This document shows, in pieces, positions 32,661 to 40,712 of a stretch of 40,712 nt of DNA. The stretch is from Nocardiopsis terrae (GTDB taxonomy: Bacteria; Actinomycetota; Actinomycetes; Streptosporangiales; Streptosporangiaceae). The stretch lies in NCBI RefSeq assembly GCF_014651695.1, contig NZ_BMXJ01000001.1:1-40712 (forward strand), written 5' to 3'. The first letter of the stretch is position 1. The number at the start of each line of letters is the position of its first letter. The translations under genes were made by a program, and so were the position numbers. Under the pieces are notes generated by a model that was given only the letters and a program-made list of their open reading frames with translations, was not told the origin of the DNA and did not search any database.

Positions 32661-33626
32661 ATGACGTTCGAACACCAGGGCCTGCTCTTCCGCCGGGAGA
32701 GACGGTTCCACGAGGTGGCCGGAGAGCGGTTGCGGTCGGCCGTACACGAGGACGCGCACGCCGTGCTCGCCGTCGCCGACCCTGCCGCTCTCCTGGAGTC
32801 GCTCACCCCGCACGAGCGCGGCCGGGTGCACGTGGTCGACCGGGGCGCCCTCTACGACGCGCCCGGCCGCACCATGGCCGCCCTGCACCGCCTGGCCCTG
32901 GTCCACGACCCCGTGCCGGTCAGCGTGGTCGCCGAGCCGCCGCTCTTCGGCGGTGCGTTGGAACGGCGTGAGTGGCACCGGTTGGAGTCGGTGCTGAGCA
33001 CGGCGCTGGCCCCGGTCCGGATGCGGCTGCTGTGCGTGCACGACGAACGCCCCCTGGGGCCGGGTGCCCGCTCCGCGGTCCGCGCCACCCACCCGGCGCT
33101 GGTGGACGCGGACGGCCCGCACCCCAACCCGGTCTACCTGGGCGTCCAGGCCTTCGGCCGCCGCCCCCGGACGCCGGAGCCGCTTGCCGTTCAGGGACCC
33201 GTCCACGGCCTGGAGATCGGCCAGTCGCTCCCCCGCCTGCGCGGCGAGCTCACGGCGCTCGGCACCGCCCTCGGGCTGCCCCCGGACCGGCTGGACGGCC
33301 TGGTCGTGGCGGTGAACGAACTCGCCGCCAACGTGCTCGAACACGGGGCGGGCAAGGGGAGTGTGAGCGTGTGGCGGGCGGCGGACCGGTGGGTGTGCGA
33401 CGTCTTCGACGAGCGGGGCGGCCTCTGCGACCCGCTGACCGGGTACCGTCCCGCCGACGGCCTCCGCTCCCGCGGCTACGGGCTGTGGATCACCCGGCAG
33501 ACCTGTGACTACCTGGAGATCTGCGGAGGCGGTGAGGGTTCGCTGGTACGGCTGCACTTCCTCGACGAGCAGGCGAGGCTGGACCGCAGGGCGCGGCTGG
33601 AGCGGCAGGCGCGGTTCACCTCCTGA
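32661..33626 (+). CDS. MEDS-domain sensor with RsbW-like ATPase (anti-sigma factor/kinase)
   Basis: A 321-aa protein with two parts. Residues about 1-170 form a MEDS-type sensory domain (FEHQGLLFRRERRFHEVAGERL, HPNPVYLGVQAF). Residues about 185-305 form a GHKL ATPase of the RsbW kind, with the N-box VVAVNELAANVLEHG (Asn219, Glu220, Asn224), VFDERGG and RGYGLWITRQTCDYLEI. It should phosphorylate a STAS antagonist and hold a sigma factor (family knowledge). The convergent STAS gene overlaps it by 11 bp at the 3' ends, so they are probably partners. A basic tail (RLDRRARLERQARF) is unusual. No sigma gene is adjacent. Confidence 0.88.
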   Translation: MTFEHQGLLFRRERRFHEVAGERLRSAVHEDAHAVLAVADPAALLESLTPHERGRVHVVDRGALYDAPGRTMAALHRLALVHDPVPVSVVAEPPLFGGALERREWHRLESVLSTALAPVRMRLLCVHDERPLGPGARSAVRATHPALVDADGPHPNPVYLGVQAFGRRPRTPEPLAVQGPVHGLEIGQSLPRLRGELTALGTALGLPPDRLDGLVVAVNELAANVLEHGAGKGSVSVWRAADRWVCDVFDERGGLCDPLTGYRPADGLRSRGYGLWITRQTCDYLEICGGGEGSLVRLHFLDEQARLDRRARLERQARFTS

Positions 33627-33963
33627 GGCTCTCCACCGCGGTACCGGTGCTCGCGCTGATCGGGATGACCTGGTCGATCCCCGCGATCACGAACAGGCGG
33701 TTCACCTGCTGCTGGGGTTCGGCGACGATGAGGCCCAGACCCAGGTCGCGGGCCTGCCGGAAGGCCGAGACCAGAACGCCGATGCAGCGGGAGTCGCAGA
33801 AGCCCACCTTGGCGAGGTCGACCACCACCCCCCTCGGAAGGGGGGCCGTCAGGACCTCGTCCAGGGCCTGCGCGAGCGCGGGCGAGGTGACCGCGTCCAT
33901 CTCCCCCACGGGTGTCACGACGACGACGCCATCCTCGCGGCGGATCGAGATGTCTGACGTCAC
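33616..33963 (-). CDS. STAS-domain anti-sigma factor antagonist
   Basis: A 115-aa SpoIIAA/RsbV-like protein: GVVVVTPVGEMDAVTSPALAQAL, GVVVDLAKVGFCDSRCIGVLVSAF, NRLFVIAGIDQVIPISAS. Ser58 after Asp57 in CDSRCIG aligns with the SpoIIAA phosphosite; the usual T/S-G after it is replaced by R-C. The GTG at 33963 has AAGGAG eight bases upstream; a longer frame to 34032 adds a basic tail with no site. Its 3' end overlaps that of the MEDS/RsbW-like gene by 11 bp. It is probably the switch partner of that kinase (inference). Confidence 0.9.
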   Translation of the reverse strand: MTSDISIRREDGVVVVTPVGEMDAVTSPALAQALDEVLTAPLPRGVVVDLAKVGFCDSRCIGVLVSAFRQARDLGLGLIVAEPQQQVNRLFVIAGIDQVIPISASTGTAVESLRR

Positions 33964-34111
33964 GCTCGGCTCTCCTTGTCGTTCGCCTGCCCCGGGGCGG
34001 CGGTCCCGGGCGGGCCGACCGCCGTCGCTCACGGCAACGGCCCCGAGCCCTCATCATGACGGCTCCCGGTCACACTCGGGACTCAGCCCGAACCAGCCCC
34101 GGCACCGGTGC

Positions 34112-34903
34112 TCAGCGGCCGTCCGCCCGCGGCCCCCGCGGCCGCTGTGACCGCTGTGACCGCTGCGGCCCGGTGTTCTGCTCCACCAGGTCCCGGGCCA
34201 CGTCCACGACCTTCTTCCGGTTGCGCTGAGCCACCTCCCGCAGGGCGGCGAAGGCGGTGTCCGCGTCACAGCCGCGCGCATGCATGATGATCCCCTTGGC
34301 CTGGTCGATCACGGTGCGCGCGGACATGGCGCGGCGCATGTGGGCGGACTCGCGGGCCGCGTCGGCCTGGCGGCCCGCCGTGTGCAGGGCCATCGCCGCG
34401 TGCTCGGCGAGCAGCGCGGTGAGCTGGGTGACGACCACCTCGTCGAAGGCGTCGGCCCGGCCGGAGTGCACCCCGAAGGTGAGGATCCGGTCCTCGTCAC
34501 CGTCGCCGTCCCCGGCGAGTTTGCTGGGCTGGGTGACCGAGGAGCGGTCACCGCACTGGACCGCCATGCTCGTGTACCGGGGCCAGCGGTGCTCGCGCAG
34601 CACGTCGGCGACCCGGACCTGGCGCATCTCGCGAACCGCCTCCACCGTGGGGCCCTCGTCGGTCGTGTACTGGTGTTCCAGCGCCTCGGAGAGGTCGGCG
34701 TGTGACGCTCCGTAGTCAGTGACCACGTGGCGGATGGCCCCGTCCGCACCGACCACCTCGCGCCAGACCACCACCAGGGCGGCCGAGCACCCGGGGACGC
34801 CGAGGGCGGCGGCCCTGCTCATCTGATCCAGGGCGCGTTCGAGGGTGGTGTTCTCCGTCTGCCCCAGCGCGGCGATGTCACGCGCAAGGTGTTCGATCCA
34901 CAC
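34112..34903 (-). CDS. GAF-ANTAR domain RNA-binding antiterminator-type regulator
   Basis: A 263-aa protein. The GAF domain covers about 15-180 (AALGVPGCSAALVVVWREV, YTTDEGPTVEAVREMRQVRVADVL, AHMRRAM). The ANTAR domain follows (about 185-245): ARTVIDQAKGIIMHARGCDADTAFAALREVAQRNRKKVVDVARDLV, in which QAKGIIM and the spaced Ala/Phe residues are diagnostic. ANTAR proteins bind tandem RNA hairpins to prevent termination. The tail has QRSQRSQRP, from a short DNA repeat. The GTG start is preceded by GGAGGAGG. It lies 148 bp upstream, in transcription order, of the STAS gene on the same strand. Confidence 0.92.
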   Translation of the reverse strand: MWIEHLARDIAALGQTENTTLERALDQMSRAAALGVPGCSAALVVVWREVVGADGAIRHVVTDYGASHADLSEALEHQYTTDEGPTVEAVREMRQVRVADVLREHRWPRYTSMAVQCGDRSSVTQPSKLAGDGDGDEDRILTFGVHSGRADAFDEVVVTQLTALLAEHAAMALHTAGRQADAARESAHMRRAMSARTVIDQAKGIIMHARGCDADTAFAALREVAQRNRKKVVDVARDLVEQNTGPQRSQRSQRPRGPRADGR

Positions 34904-35068
34904 CGTCCGAACCTCCTCCAGACGTCCAGGGTTCCAGCACCAAAGGTAACCTTCGGGGGACCCTCGACCGGACGACAGTCAGCTTCGGCCGGGAGACATC
35001 GGAGACAACCGTGTCAGACCCGCCCGCACGGGTGCTGGCAAGACGCCCTCGAAGATGACCGGGAGACC

Positions 35069-36232
35069 GTGAGCGTGCCGGAGAACCTCGCCGATCTGCA
35101 ACGTGAGATCGCTGCGCTGAGTGAACGCATAGCCGCGTTGAGCGACACGCACGCCATGTACCCCGACGACGCCCAGGGCACCGCCGAGGCGGCCCTGGCC
35201 GAACTGGAGTACGCCGAACGCCTGCTCGGGTCGGTCGGCGGCGAGCTGGCCCGCGCCCACAGTGAGCCGCCCGGGCCGCGACGGCCCGCGGAGGACGGCG
35301 ACCGCGCCCTGCTGCGCGCCGTCTTCGGCGAACTCAGCGTGCCGGTGGTCCTGCTGGACCACGACGGCTACATCCGCAGGATCAACAACGCCGGAGCCAA
35401 CCAGCTGGGCAGCGCCCCCGGATACCTCACCGGAAAACCCTTCTCCCACTTCGTCGACCTGAGAAAACGAGCGGCCATGCAGTCGTGGCTGGCCGCCGTA
35501 CTGCGCGGTGACGGTCCCGCCAACCTGGAGTCGCGGCTGGCCCAGCGCGGTTGGGCGGAGGACGTGCACCTGACCCTCACCCGACTGGAGCTGCCCACCG
35601 AGGCGCAGCCGCTGGTCCTGGTCGCGATGTCGCCGCCCATGAACGGCACGGAGGAGGAGGGCCCCGCCCCGTTGGAGGCGGAGGTGGAGGACCAGGTCGT
35701 GGTGCTGGCCGCCAGACGGTTGGACGTGCTGACCCGGATGACCAGGCTCCTGCTCCGCGGCACCACACCGACCAGGGGGCTCGCACTGACCGAAGCGGCC
35801 GACCTGCTGGCCGATTCGTACGCGGACTGGGTGATCATCGACGTCCGCGACCTGCCGGGGGACCCCGAGGCGGCCCGCCGCGCGGCCGTGGTCGGCCCGG
35901 CCGACGCCCCCGCGGGCCAGCGTGAGGAGGTCGCCGCGCTCACCCCCGGGGACTCCGACATCCCGGGCGAGGTGCTGGGGAGGGGCCAGTCGCTGCTGTT
36001 CCCGCTCATCGAGGACGAGACGGTCCTCGGCCGCACCGGGGCGGGGGCGCCGCTGCTCTCCATGCTCGGGGCGGGTTCGCTGCTGTGCGTACCGCTGCGG
36101 GGCAGCCGGGGCGTACGCGGCGCGCTCACCCTGATCCGCCGCAGCAACCGGGGGAGTTTCCGCCTCGCCGACCTGGGCCTCATCGAGGAGATCGGCGAAC
36201 ACATCGGCCTGGCCCTGCCGCCCCGGCCCTGA
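35069..36232 (+). CDS. PAS-GAF sensor protein without an output domain
   Basis: A 387-aa protein. Residues about 1-60 form a heptad-like helix (LADLQREIAALSERIAALSD). A PAS domain follows (about 85-190: AVFGELSVPVVLLDHDGYIRRINNAGANQLG). A GAF domain ends the protein (about 225-385: LDVLTRMTRLLLRGTTPTRGLALTEAADLLADSYADWVII, GSLLCVPLRGSRGVRGALTLIRR), abbreviated here to its edges. It stops where a PP2C (SpoIIE) or kinase domain would be expected. GTG at 35069 or 35075 follows GGGAG. It is divergent from GAF-ANTAR. It may be a detached sensory part of an OsaC-like protein (inference). Confidence 0.85.
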   Translation: MSVPENLADLQREIAALSERIAALSDTHAMYPDDAQGTAEAALAELEYAERLLGSVGGELARAHSEPPGPRRPAEDGDRALLRAVFGELSVPVVLLDHDGYIRRINNAGANQLGSAPGYLTGKPFSHFVDLRKRAAMQSWLAAVLRGDGPANLESRLAQRGWAEDVHLTLTRLELPTEAQPLVLVAMSPPMNGTEEEGPAPLEAEVEDQVVVLAARRLDVLTRMTRLLLRGTTPTRGLALTEAADLLADSYADWVIIDVRDLPGDPEAARRAAVVGPADAPAGQREEVAALTPGDSDIPGEVLGRGQSLLFPLIEDETVLGRTGAGAPLLSMLGAGSLLCVPLRGSRGVRGALTLIRRSNRGSFRLADLGLIEEIGEHIGLALPPRP

Positions 36233-36490
36233 GATGTGCTTCTGTGTCTTCCCGGGGCCTCCGCCCGCCCGCGTGTCGCCCGCCACCGCCTTCGGCGGAC
36301 GCCCGCGGCGCGGTCCTGCCCCTGGCTTCGGCCCGTGTCCGGGTGATGTTGCTTCGGTTGGGTTGACACCCGTGGTCCGGAGGTTCGTCCCTGGCCCGGG
36401 GGTCTGACAGGTGTGGGGGCGCCCCGTTTCCCGACGCGTGACGCTGCCCGCCTCCGCTTCGCGCGTAGCACCTGGCCGTGCCCCAACCCT

Positions 36491-36552
36491 CGGTGATCTT
36501 GCTACCAGGGGCGATTTCGGCGCCGAAGTTGCCCCTGGTAGCAAGATCACCG
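36491..36552. repeat. 62-nt near-perfect palindrome, possible REP/MITE-like unit
   Basis: A 22-bp perfect inverted repeat (starting CGGTGATCTTGCTACC) flanks an inner perfect 12-bp palindrome TTCGGCGCCGAA. The few bases between them pair except for two G-U wobbles, so 31 bp could form one stem. It is less GC-rich than usual terminators here and has no T tract. No target-site duplication was seen. It could act as a bidirectional terminator between convergent genes or be a dispersed palindromic element. Confidence 0.75.
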
Positions 36553-36620
36553 CGAAAAAGGGGACCCAAACCCGCCCGGGGCGGCCAGAAGGGCCCACCA
36601 ACCCCCGGGCTTGTCAGCGC

Positions 36621-36650
36621 CCGGACCTGTCACCAGCACACAGGTGCCGG
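36621..36650 (-). terminator. Terminator of the osaB-like gene
   Basis: CCGG-ACCTGT pairs with ACAGGT-G-CCGG (one bulge, 9-nt loop), about 20 bp past the stop codon of the leftward gene. Confidence 0.7.
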
Positions 36651-36668
36651 CCCGACCGAACACAACCC

Positions 36669-37310
36669 CTACTCCTCGGGGCCGTGCAGGGTGTCGACCA
36701 GGGTGGACAGCCGGGAGGCGGCGCGGTCGACGCGGCGGACGGCGTCCACCAGCGGCTGGTCGACCTCCTGGTAGTTGTCCACGATGTGCTCGCGCAGCGA
36801 GGCCAGGTCGGACTGGACCTGGCGGGAGCGCTGGGCGAGCTGTTCGGCGAGGTCCCTGCCGGGTTCGCCGGTCTCCTGGCCGAGGACGCGCTGGAGCGAC
36901 CTGGCCTGCTCCCGCATCTGCGCCTTGAGCTGGTGCAGCTCCACGAACACCTCGACCTTGGAGCGCAGCACCCACGGGTCGAACGGCTTGATCAGGAAGT
37001 CCACCGCGCGCGAGGAGTAGCCGCGGAAGACCTGGTGCCGGTCGACCTCCTGGGCGGTCAGGAAGATGATCGGCACGTCCTTGGTCTTCTCGCGCTGCTT
37101 GATGTGCGCGGCGGTCTCGTATCCGTCCATGCCGGGCATGATCACGTCGAGCAGGATGACCGCGAAGTCGGTGCCCAGAAGGTGCTTCAGTGCCTCCTCA
37201 CCGGAGTTGGCCCGGACCAGGTTCTGGTCGAGGGAGGTGAGGGCCGCCTCCAGAGCGATGAGGTTTTCGTCGCGGTCGTCGACGAGGAGGATGTTGGCCT
37301 TCTGAGTCAC
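36669..37310 (-). CDS. osaB: OsaB-like response regulator with C-terminal coiled coil
   Basis: A 213-aa protein. Receiver domain residues 1-125: ILLVDDRDENLIALEAAL, phosphoacceptor Asp55 in VILLDVIMPGMDGYE, switch Thr in IFLTA and Lys in LIKPFDPWVL. The rest is long helical sequence (VELHQLKAQMREQARSLQRVL, QLAQRSRQVQSDLASLREHI) with heptads but no DNA-binding domain. This matches OsaB of Streptomyces, needed for growth under osmotic stress and encoded beside the hybrid kinase OsaA. Here it lies 6 bp after the giant kinase stop codon. GTG at 37310 follows GGAG inside the kinase 3' end. Ectoine genes lie 9.5 kb away in the same window. Confidence 0.88.
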   Translation of the reverse strand: MTQKANILLVDDRDENLIALEAALTSLDQNLVRANSGEEALKHLLGTDFAVILLDVIMPGMDGYETAAHIKQREKTKDVPIIFLTAQEVDRHQVFRGYSSRAVDFLIKPFDPWVLRSKVEVFVELHQLKAQMREQARSLQRVLGQETGEPGRDLAEQLAQRSRQVQSDLASLREHIVDNYQEVDQPLVDAVRRVDRAASRLSTLVDTLHGPEE

Positions 37311-37316
37311 TGCTTG

Positions 37317-40300
37317 CTACTCCGAGTCTTCGGTCGGGGTGCTACCGGTGCTGCCAGCGGCCCCGTTCGCTTCGCTGTCGTCCCTGGTGCCGCTGTGGGG
37401 TTCGTCGCCCGTGGCGCCATTGTGCCCGCCCGGGGGCGCCGCCGTCTCACCGTCCTGCGCATCGTCGGCCGCGGCACCGGCCCGGGTCTCCTCCGGTCCG
37501 GCCGTGAGCCACCTGCGCATCACGTCCAGGAGGTGGTCGAGGTCGACCGGCTTGGTCACGTAGTCGGTGGCACCCGCCGCGAGGCTGCGCTCCCGGTCCC
37601 CCTGCATGGCCTTGGCCGTCAGGGAGATGATCGGCAGGTCCTCGAACTGGGGCATCTCCCGGATGCGCTGGGTGGTCTGGTTGCCGTCCAGCTCGGGCAT
37701 CATCACGTCCATCAGGACGAGTGAGATGTCCTCGTTGGCCTCGAGTTTCTCGATCCCCGTGTGGCCGTTGTCAGCGTAGAGGACCTCCAGCCCCTGGGCT
37801 TCGAGCGCACTGGTCAGCGCGAACACGTTGCGCACGTCGTCGTCGACGATGAGCACGCGCTGGCCGGCGAGGACGGCACGCCGCTCCGGGTCGGGCCGGG
37901 CCTCCGCGGTCTCCTGGGACGACTCTTCCTCTGCGGGCTCGGGCGCCTTGAGCACCTGCACCATCGGCAGCGGTTCCTCGGGCTCCCCGGAGTCGGTCAG
38001 CGCGGCCACGACCGCGTCGAAGTCCTCGTCGGGCAGGTCGAGGTCGTGGTCGAGGTCGGTCAGGGGCTCGTGCTCGCCGCGGCCCGTCTCCAGCGCGGGG
38101 ACCGGCTCCATGGCGGAGAGCGCCTCGGCCGCCTCCCCCGCGTCGTCGGGCAGCCGCACCGGGATCAGCAGGGTGAAGGTCGAACCCTGGTTGGCCACGC
38201 TCTGCACCCGGATCTCACCGCCGAGCAGGCGGGCGAAGCTCCGGCTGATGGACAGGCCCAGGCCGGTGCCGCCGAAGCGCCGGGAGGTGCCCCCGTCGCC
38301 CTGGTGGAAGGCCTCGAAGATCACCTGGAGCTTGTCCTCGGCGATCCCGATGCCGGTGTCGGCCACCGTGAACGCGATGACCTCCTCGTTCTCCACGAAC
38401 ATGTCGAGGTCGGTGTCCTCCAGCGCCCAGGCGGGCTCGATGAGCAGCCGGACCTCGCCCTGCGGGGTGAACTTGACCGCGTTGGAGAGCAGGTTGCGCA
38501 GAATCTGCTGGAGGCGCTGTTCGTCGGTCCACAGTGTGCCGGGGATGTCCGGGGACACGTCCACCGCGAACGCCAGCCCCTGCTCACCGGTGATCGGGCG
38601 GAAGGTGGCCTCCACGTAGTCGACGAGCTGCGCGATCGAGACCTCGCTGGGCTGCACCTCGGCGCGGCCCGCCTCCACCTTGGACAGGTCGAGGATCTCG
38701 TCGATGAGCAGCAGCAGGTCGCTGCCGGCCTTGTGGATGGTCTGGGCGAACTCGACCTGCTTGGCGGACAGGTTCTGCTCGGCGTTGTCGGCGAGCAGCC
38801 GGGCCAGGATCAGCAGGCTGTTGAGCGGGGTGCGCAGCTCGTGCGACATGTTCGCCAGGAACTCGGACTTGTACTTGGACGAGACCTGAAGCTGGTGCGC
38901 GCGCTCCTCCAGGGCGTTGCGGGAACGCTGGATCTGCTGGTTCTGGAGTTCGATCGCGCGGTTCTGGTTGGCCAGCTGGGTGGCCTTCTGACGCAGTTCC
39001 GCGTTCTTGCCCCGCAGCTCCTCCTGCTGGCGCTGGAGCTCGTTGGAGCGCTCGCGCAGCTGGCTGGTGAGCTGCTGGGACTGTTCGAGCAGGTGCTCGG
39101 TGCGGTTGTTGGCCAGGATGGTGTTGATCGTGGTGCCGAGGAGGGCGACCAGCTGGCGGAGGAAGTTCTTGTGGATCTCGCGGAACTCCTCGTAGGAGGC
39201 GAACTCCACGACGCCGAGCGAGCGCCCCTCCGTCACGATGGGAAGGATGTACAGGTTGCGCGGTGCGGCCTCGCCCAGCCCCGACTCGACCGTGACGTAG
39301 CCGGACGGGATGTTGGAGATCTGCTGTTCGACCTGCTGGGACAGGGCCTCCCCGGCCAGGCCGACACCCATGCGGATGCGTCGGCGCTCCTCCGAGGGTT
39401 GGAAGCCGAAGCCCGCGTAGAGGCGGAAGATGTCCTCGTGGTCCTGGTCCTCGGGCAGGTAGCAGGCGCCGTGCTGGGCGTCGATCAGCGGCGTCACCTC
39501 GGTCATGATCAGGCGGGCGAGCTCGTTCAGGTCGCGGTGGCCCTGGATGTGACCGGAGATGCGGGCCAGGTTGGACTTGAGCCAGTCGGCGTCGCGCTGG
39601 TCGGCGGTGGTCTCGCGCAGGTTGGACACCATCAGGTTGATGTTGTCCTTGAGCTGTTCCATCTCACCGCGGGTGTCGACCTGGATGTTGCGGGTCAGGT
39701 CGCCCTTGGCGACGGCGTTGGCGACCTCGGCGATCGCGCGCACCTGCGTGGTGAGGTTGCCCGCCAGGCCGTTCACGCTGTCGGTGAGCTGCTTCCACGT
39801 GCCCGTGACGCCCTCGACCTTGGCCTGACCGCCCAGCTGCCCCTGGCTGCCCACCTCGTGGGCGACCCGGGTGACCTCGGTGGCGAAGGCCGACAGCTGG
39901 TCCACCATCGTGTTCACCGTCGTCTTCACCTCCAGGATCTCGCCCTGGGCGTTGACGTCGATCTTCTTGGTGAGGTCGCCGGCGGCGACCGCGGTCGTGA
40001 CCTCGGAGATGTTGCGCACCTGCGTGGTGAGGTTGTGCGACATCGAGTTCACGTTCTCGGTGAGGTCGTTCCAGATACCCGAGACGCCCTTGACGCTGGC
40101 GCGGCCGCCCAGCTTGCCCTCGGTACCCACCTCACGGGCAACTCGGGTGACCTCGTCGGCGAACGCGGACAACTGGTCCACCATCACGTTGATGGTGTCC
40201 TTCAGCTCCAGCATCTCGCCCTTGGCGTTGACGGTGACCTTCTTGGTCAGGTCACCGGCGGCGACCGCCCGCGTGACCATGGAGATCTGCCGCACCTGGT

Positions 40301-40712
40301 AGGTCAGGTTGTTGGCCATCGAGTTGACGTTGTCGGTCAGGTCCTTCCAGACCCCGGACACGTCGCGCACGTGGGCCTGACCGGCCAGCTTGCCCTCGGT
40401 ACCGACCTCGCGGGCCACCCTGGTGACCTCGTCGGCGAAGGTCGAGAGCTGGTCCACCATCTTGTTGATGGTGTCCTTCATGTCGAGCATCTCGCCCTGG
40501 GCGTCGACCGTGATCTTCTTGCTCAGGTCGCCCTTGGCGACCGCGGTCGTCACCTGGGAGATGTTGCGGACCTGGTAGGTGAGGCTGTTGGCCATCGAGT
40601 TGACGTTGTCGGTCAGGTCCTTCCAGATGCCCGACACGCCCTTGACGTTGGCGCGGCCGCCCAGCTTGCCCTCGGTACCCACCTCGCGGGCCACCCTGGT
40701 GACCTCGTCGGC
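37317..40712 (-). CDS. osaA: OsaA-like tandem-HAMP hybrid histidine kinase (N-terminus beyond the window)
   Basis: At least 1131 residues are present; the start lies past the right edge. In reading order come at least four HAMP units of about 92 residues, each with [18 protein letters not shown] and AV--GDLT-K--V--GE. Next are a GAF domain ([22 protein letters not shown] to LRQLVALLG), a long coiled coil ([20 protein letters not shown]) and a HisKA domain with the phosphoacceptor His (codon 38841-38843, [12 protein letters not shown]). The ATPase has [11 protein letters not shown] and [20 protein letters not shown] receiver follows with Asp at codon 37707-37709 ([11 protein letters not shown]). 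The end is an acidic Ala/Gly/Thr tail. With the adjacent OsaB-like regulator, this is the osmoadaptation pair known in Streptomyces. It may be cytoplasmic, since no membrane segment is seen in this part. Confidence 0.9.
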   Translation of the reverse strand, partial: ADEVTRVAREVGTEGKLGGRANVKGVSGIWKDLTDNVNSMANSLTYQVRNISQVTTAVAKGDLSKKITVDAQGEMLDMKDTINKMVDQLSTFADEVTRVAREVGTEGKLAGQAHVRDVSGVWKDLTDNVNSMANNLTYQVRQISMVTRAVAAGDLTKKVTVNAKGEMLELKDTINVMVDQLSAFADEVTRVAREVGTEGKLGGRASVKGVSGIWNDLTENVNSMSHNLTTQVRNISEVTTAVAAGDLTKKIDVNAQGEILEVKTTVNTMVDQLSAFATEVTRVAHEVGSQGQLGGQAKVEGVTGTWKQLTDSVNGLAGNLTTQVRAIAEVANAVAKGDLTRNIQVDTRGEMEQLKDNINLMVSNLRETTADQRDADWLKSNLARISGHIQGHRDLNELARLIMTEVTPLIDAQHGACYLPEDQDHEDIFRLYAGFGFQPSEERRRIRMGVGLAGEALSQQVEQQISNIPSGYVTVESGLGEAAPRNLYILPIVTEGRSLGVVEFASYEEFREIHKNFLRQLVALLGTTINTILANNRTEHLLEQSQQLTSQLRERSNELQRQQEELRGKNAELRQKATQLANQNRAIELQNQQIQRSRNALEERAHQLQVSSKYKSEFLANMSHELRTPLNSLLILARLLADNAEQNLSAKQVEFAQTIHKAGSDLLLLIDEILDLSKVEAGRAEVQPSEVSIAQLVDYVEATFRPITGEQGLAFAVDVSPDIPGTLWTDEQRLQQILRNLLSNAVKFTPQGEVRLLIEPAWALEDTDLDMFVENEEVIAFTVADTGIGIAEDKLQVIFEAFHQGDGGTSRRFGGTGLGLSISRSFARLLGGEIRVQSVANQGSTFTLLIPVRLPDDAGEAAEALSAMEPVPALETGRGEHEPLTDLDHDLDLPDEDFDAVVAALTDSGEPEEPLPMVQVLKAPEPAEEESSQETAEARPDPERRAVLAGQRVLIVDDDVRNVFALTSALEAQGLEVLYADNGHTGIEKLEANEDISLVLMDVMMPELDGNQTTQRIREMPQFEDLPIISLTAKAMQGDRERSLAAGATDYVTKPVDLDHLLDVMRRWLTAGPEETRAGAAADDAQDGETAAPPGGHNGATGDEPHSGTRDDSEANGAAGSTGSTPTEDSE
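39560..40712 (-). repeat. Tandem ~276-bp repeats encoding HAMP units
   Basis: The 5' part of the kinase gene in the window is built from successive 276-bp units with high nucleotide similarity, for example GGTGACCTCGTCGGCGAA recurring at each unit boundary. The array continues past 40712. Such arrays can expand or contract by recombination and are prone to assembly collapse. Confidence 0.85.

Larger units (their letters stand above)
36233..36668. other. Convergent intergenic region, 436 bp
   Basis: No gene is supported. It contains a 62-nt near-perfect palindrome (36491-36552) and the terminator of the osaB-like gene (36621-36650). The stretch 36240-36480 has no frame with protein-like composition. 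Confidence 0.7.

Overview
The window is high-GC actinobacterial DNA. The evidence is the GC-rich third codon positions, frequent GTG starts, a WhiB-like Fe-S protein, an RpfB-type resuscitation factor, a mutT1-ppk1 pair arranged as in mycobacteria, ectABC genes, and a very large tandem-HAMP hybrid kinase next to an OsaB-like regulator. A member of the Streptosporangiales, perhaps Nocardiopsaceae, fits best. That placement is an inference from gene content, not from a search. No rRNA, tRNA, CRISPR array, prophage or transposase gene was seen.

Layout. Positions 1-465 hold no supportable gene. Positions 466-3862 carry a PcrA/UvrD helicase (-) and a divergent nucleoside hydrolase (+). Positions 3958-7897 form a cell-envelope stress module: a NarL-type regulator, a PspC-domain histidine kinase, and a divergent PspC/toastrack membrane protein with a small partner. 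The shared promoter region has a symmetric repeat array. Positions 7920-10046 are ksgA and rpfB (-). Positions 10390-13926 are an alpha-methylacyl-CoA racemase homologue and a large membrane protein (+). Positions 13927-14878 are a long, strongly structured leader followed by a STAS anti-anti-sigma gene. Positions 14965-16730 hold an M50-like membrane protein, a tiny secreted Gly/Tyr-rich protein and an SRPBCC protein. Positions 16787-21053 are mutT1, ppk1 and a CPBP-family membrane protein that lacks the usual histidines.

Positions 21245-27204 (all -) form an ectoine block: ectA, ectB, ectC, then ehuB, ehuC, ehuD, ehuA. Synthesis of the compatible solute and its ABC uptake system lie in series, and there is no ectD. 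Positions 27942-29690 carry a wbl gene behind a striking repeated operator, then a His-containing membrane protein and a CopC-type copper protein. Positions 29772-30533 encode a PP2C phosphatase. From 31370 to the right edge lies a signalling block: a GT4 glycosyltransferase and MEDS/RsbW-like ATPase operon, a STAS antagonist, a GAF-ANTAR regulator, a PAS-GAF protein without an output domain, and osaB plus osaA homologues (osaA runs off the edge).

Taken together, the right half looks like an osmostress and general-stress neighbourhood: solute synthesis and import, plus the osmosensing kinase/regulator pair and partner-switching parts. The observations most worth following are the structured leader at about 14019-14208, the 62-nt palindrome at 36491-36552, the 46-nt perfect palindrome at 21169-21214, the PspC divergent-promoter array, and the wbl operator.
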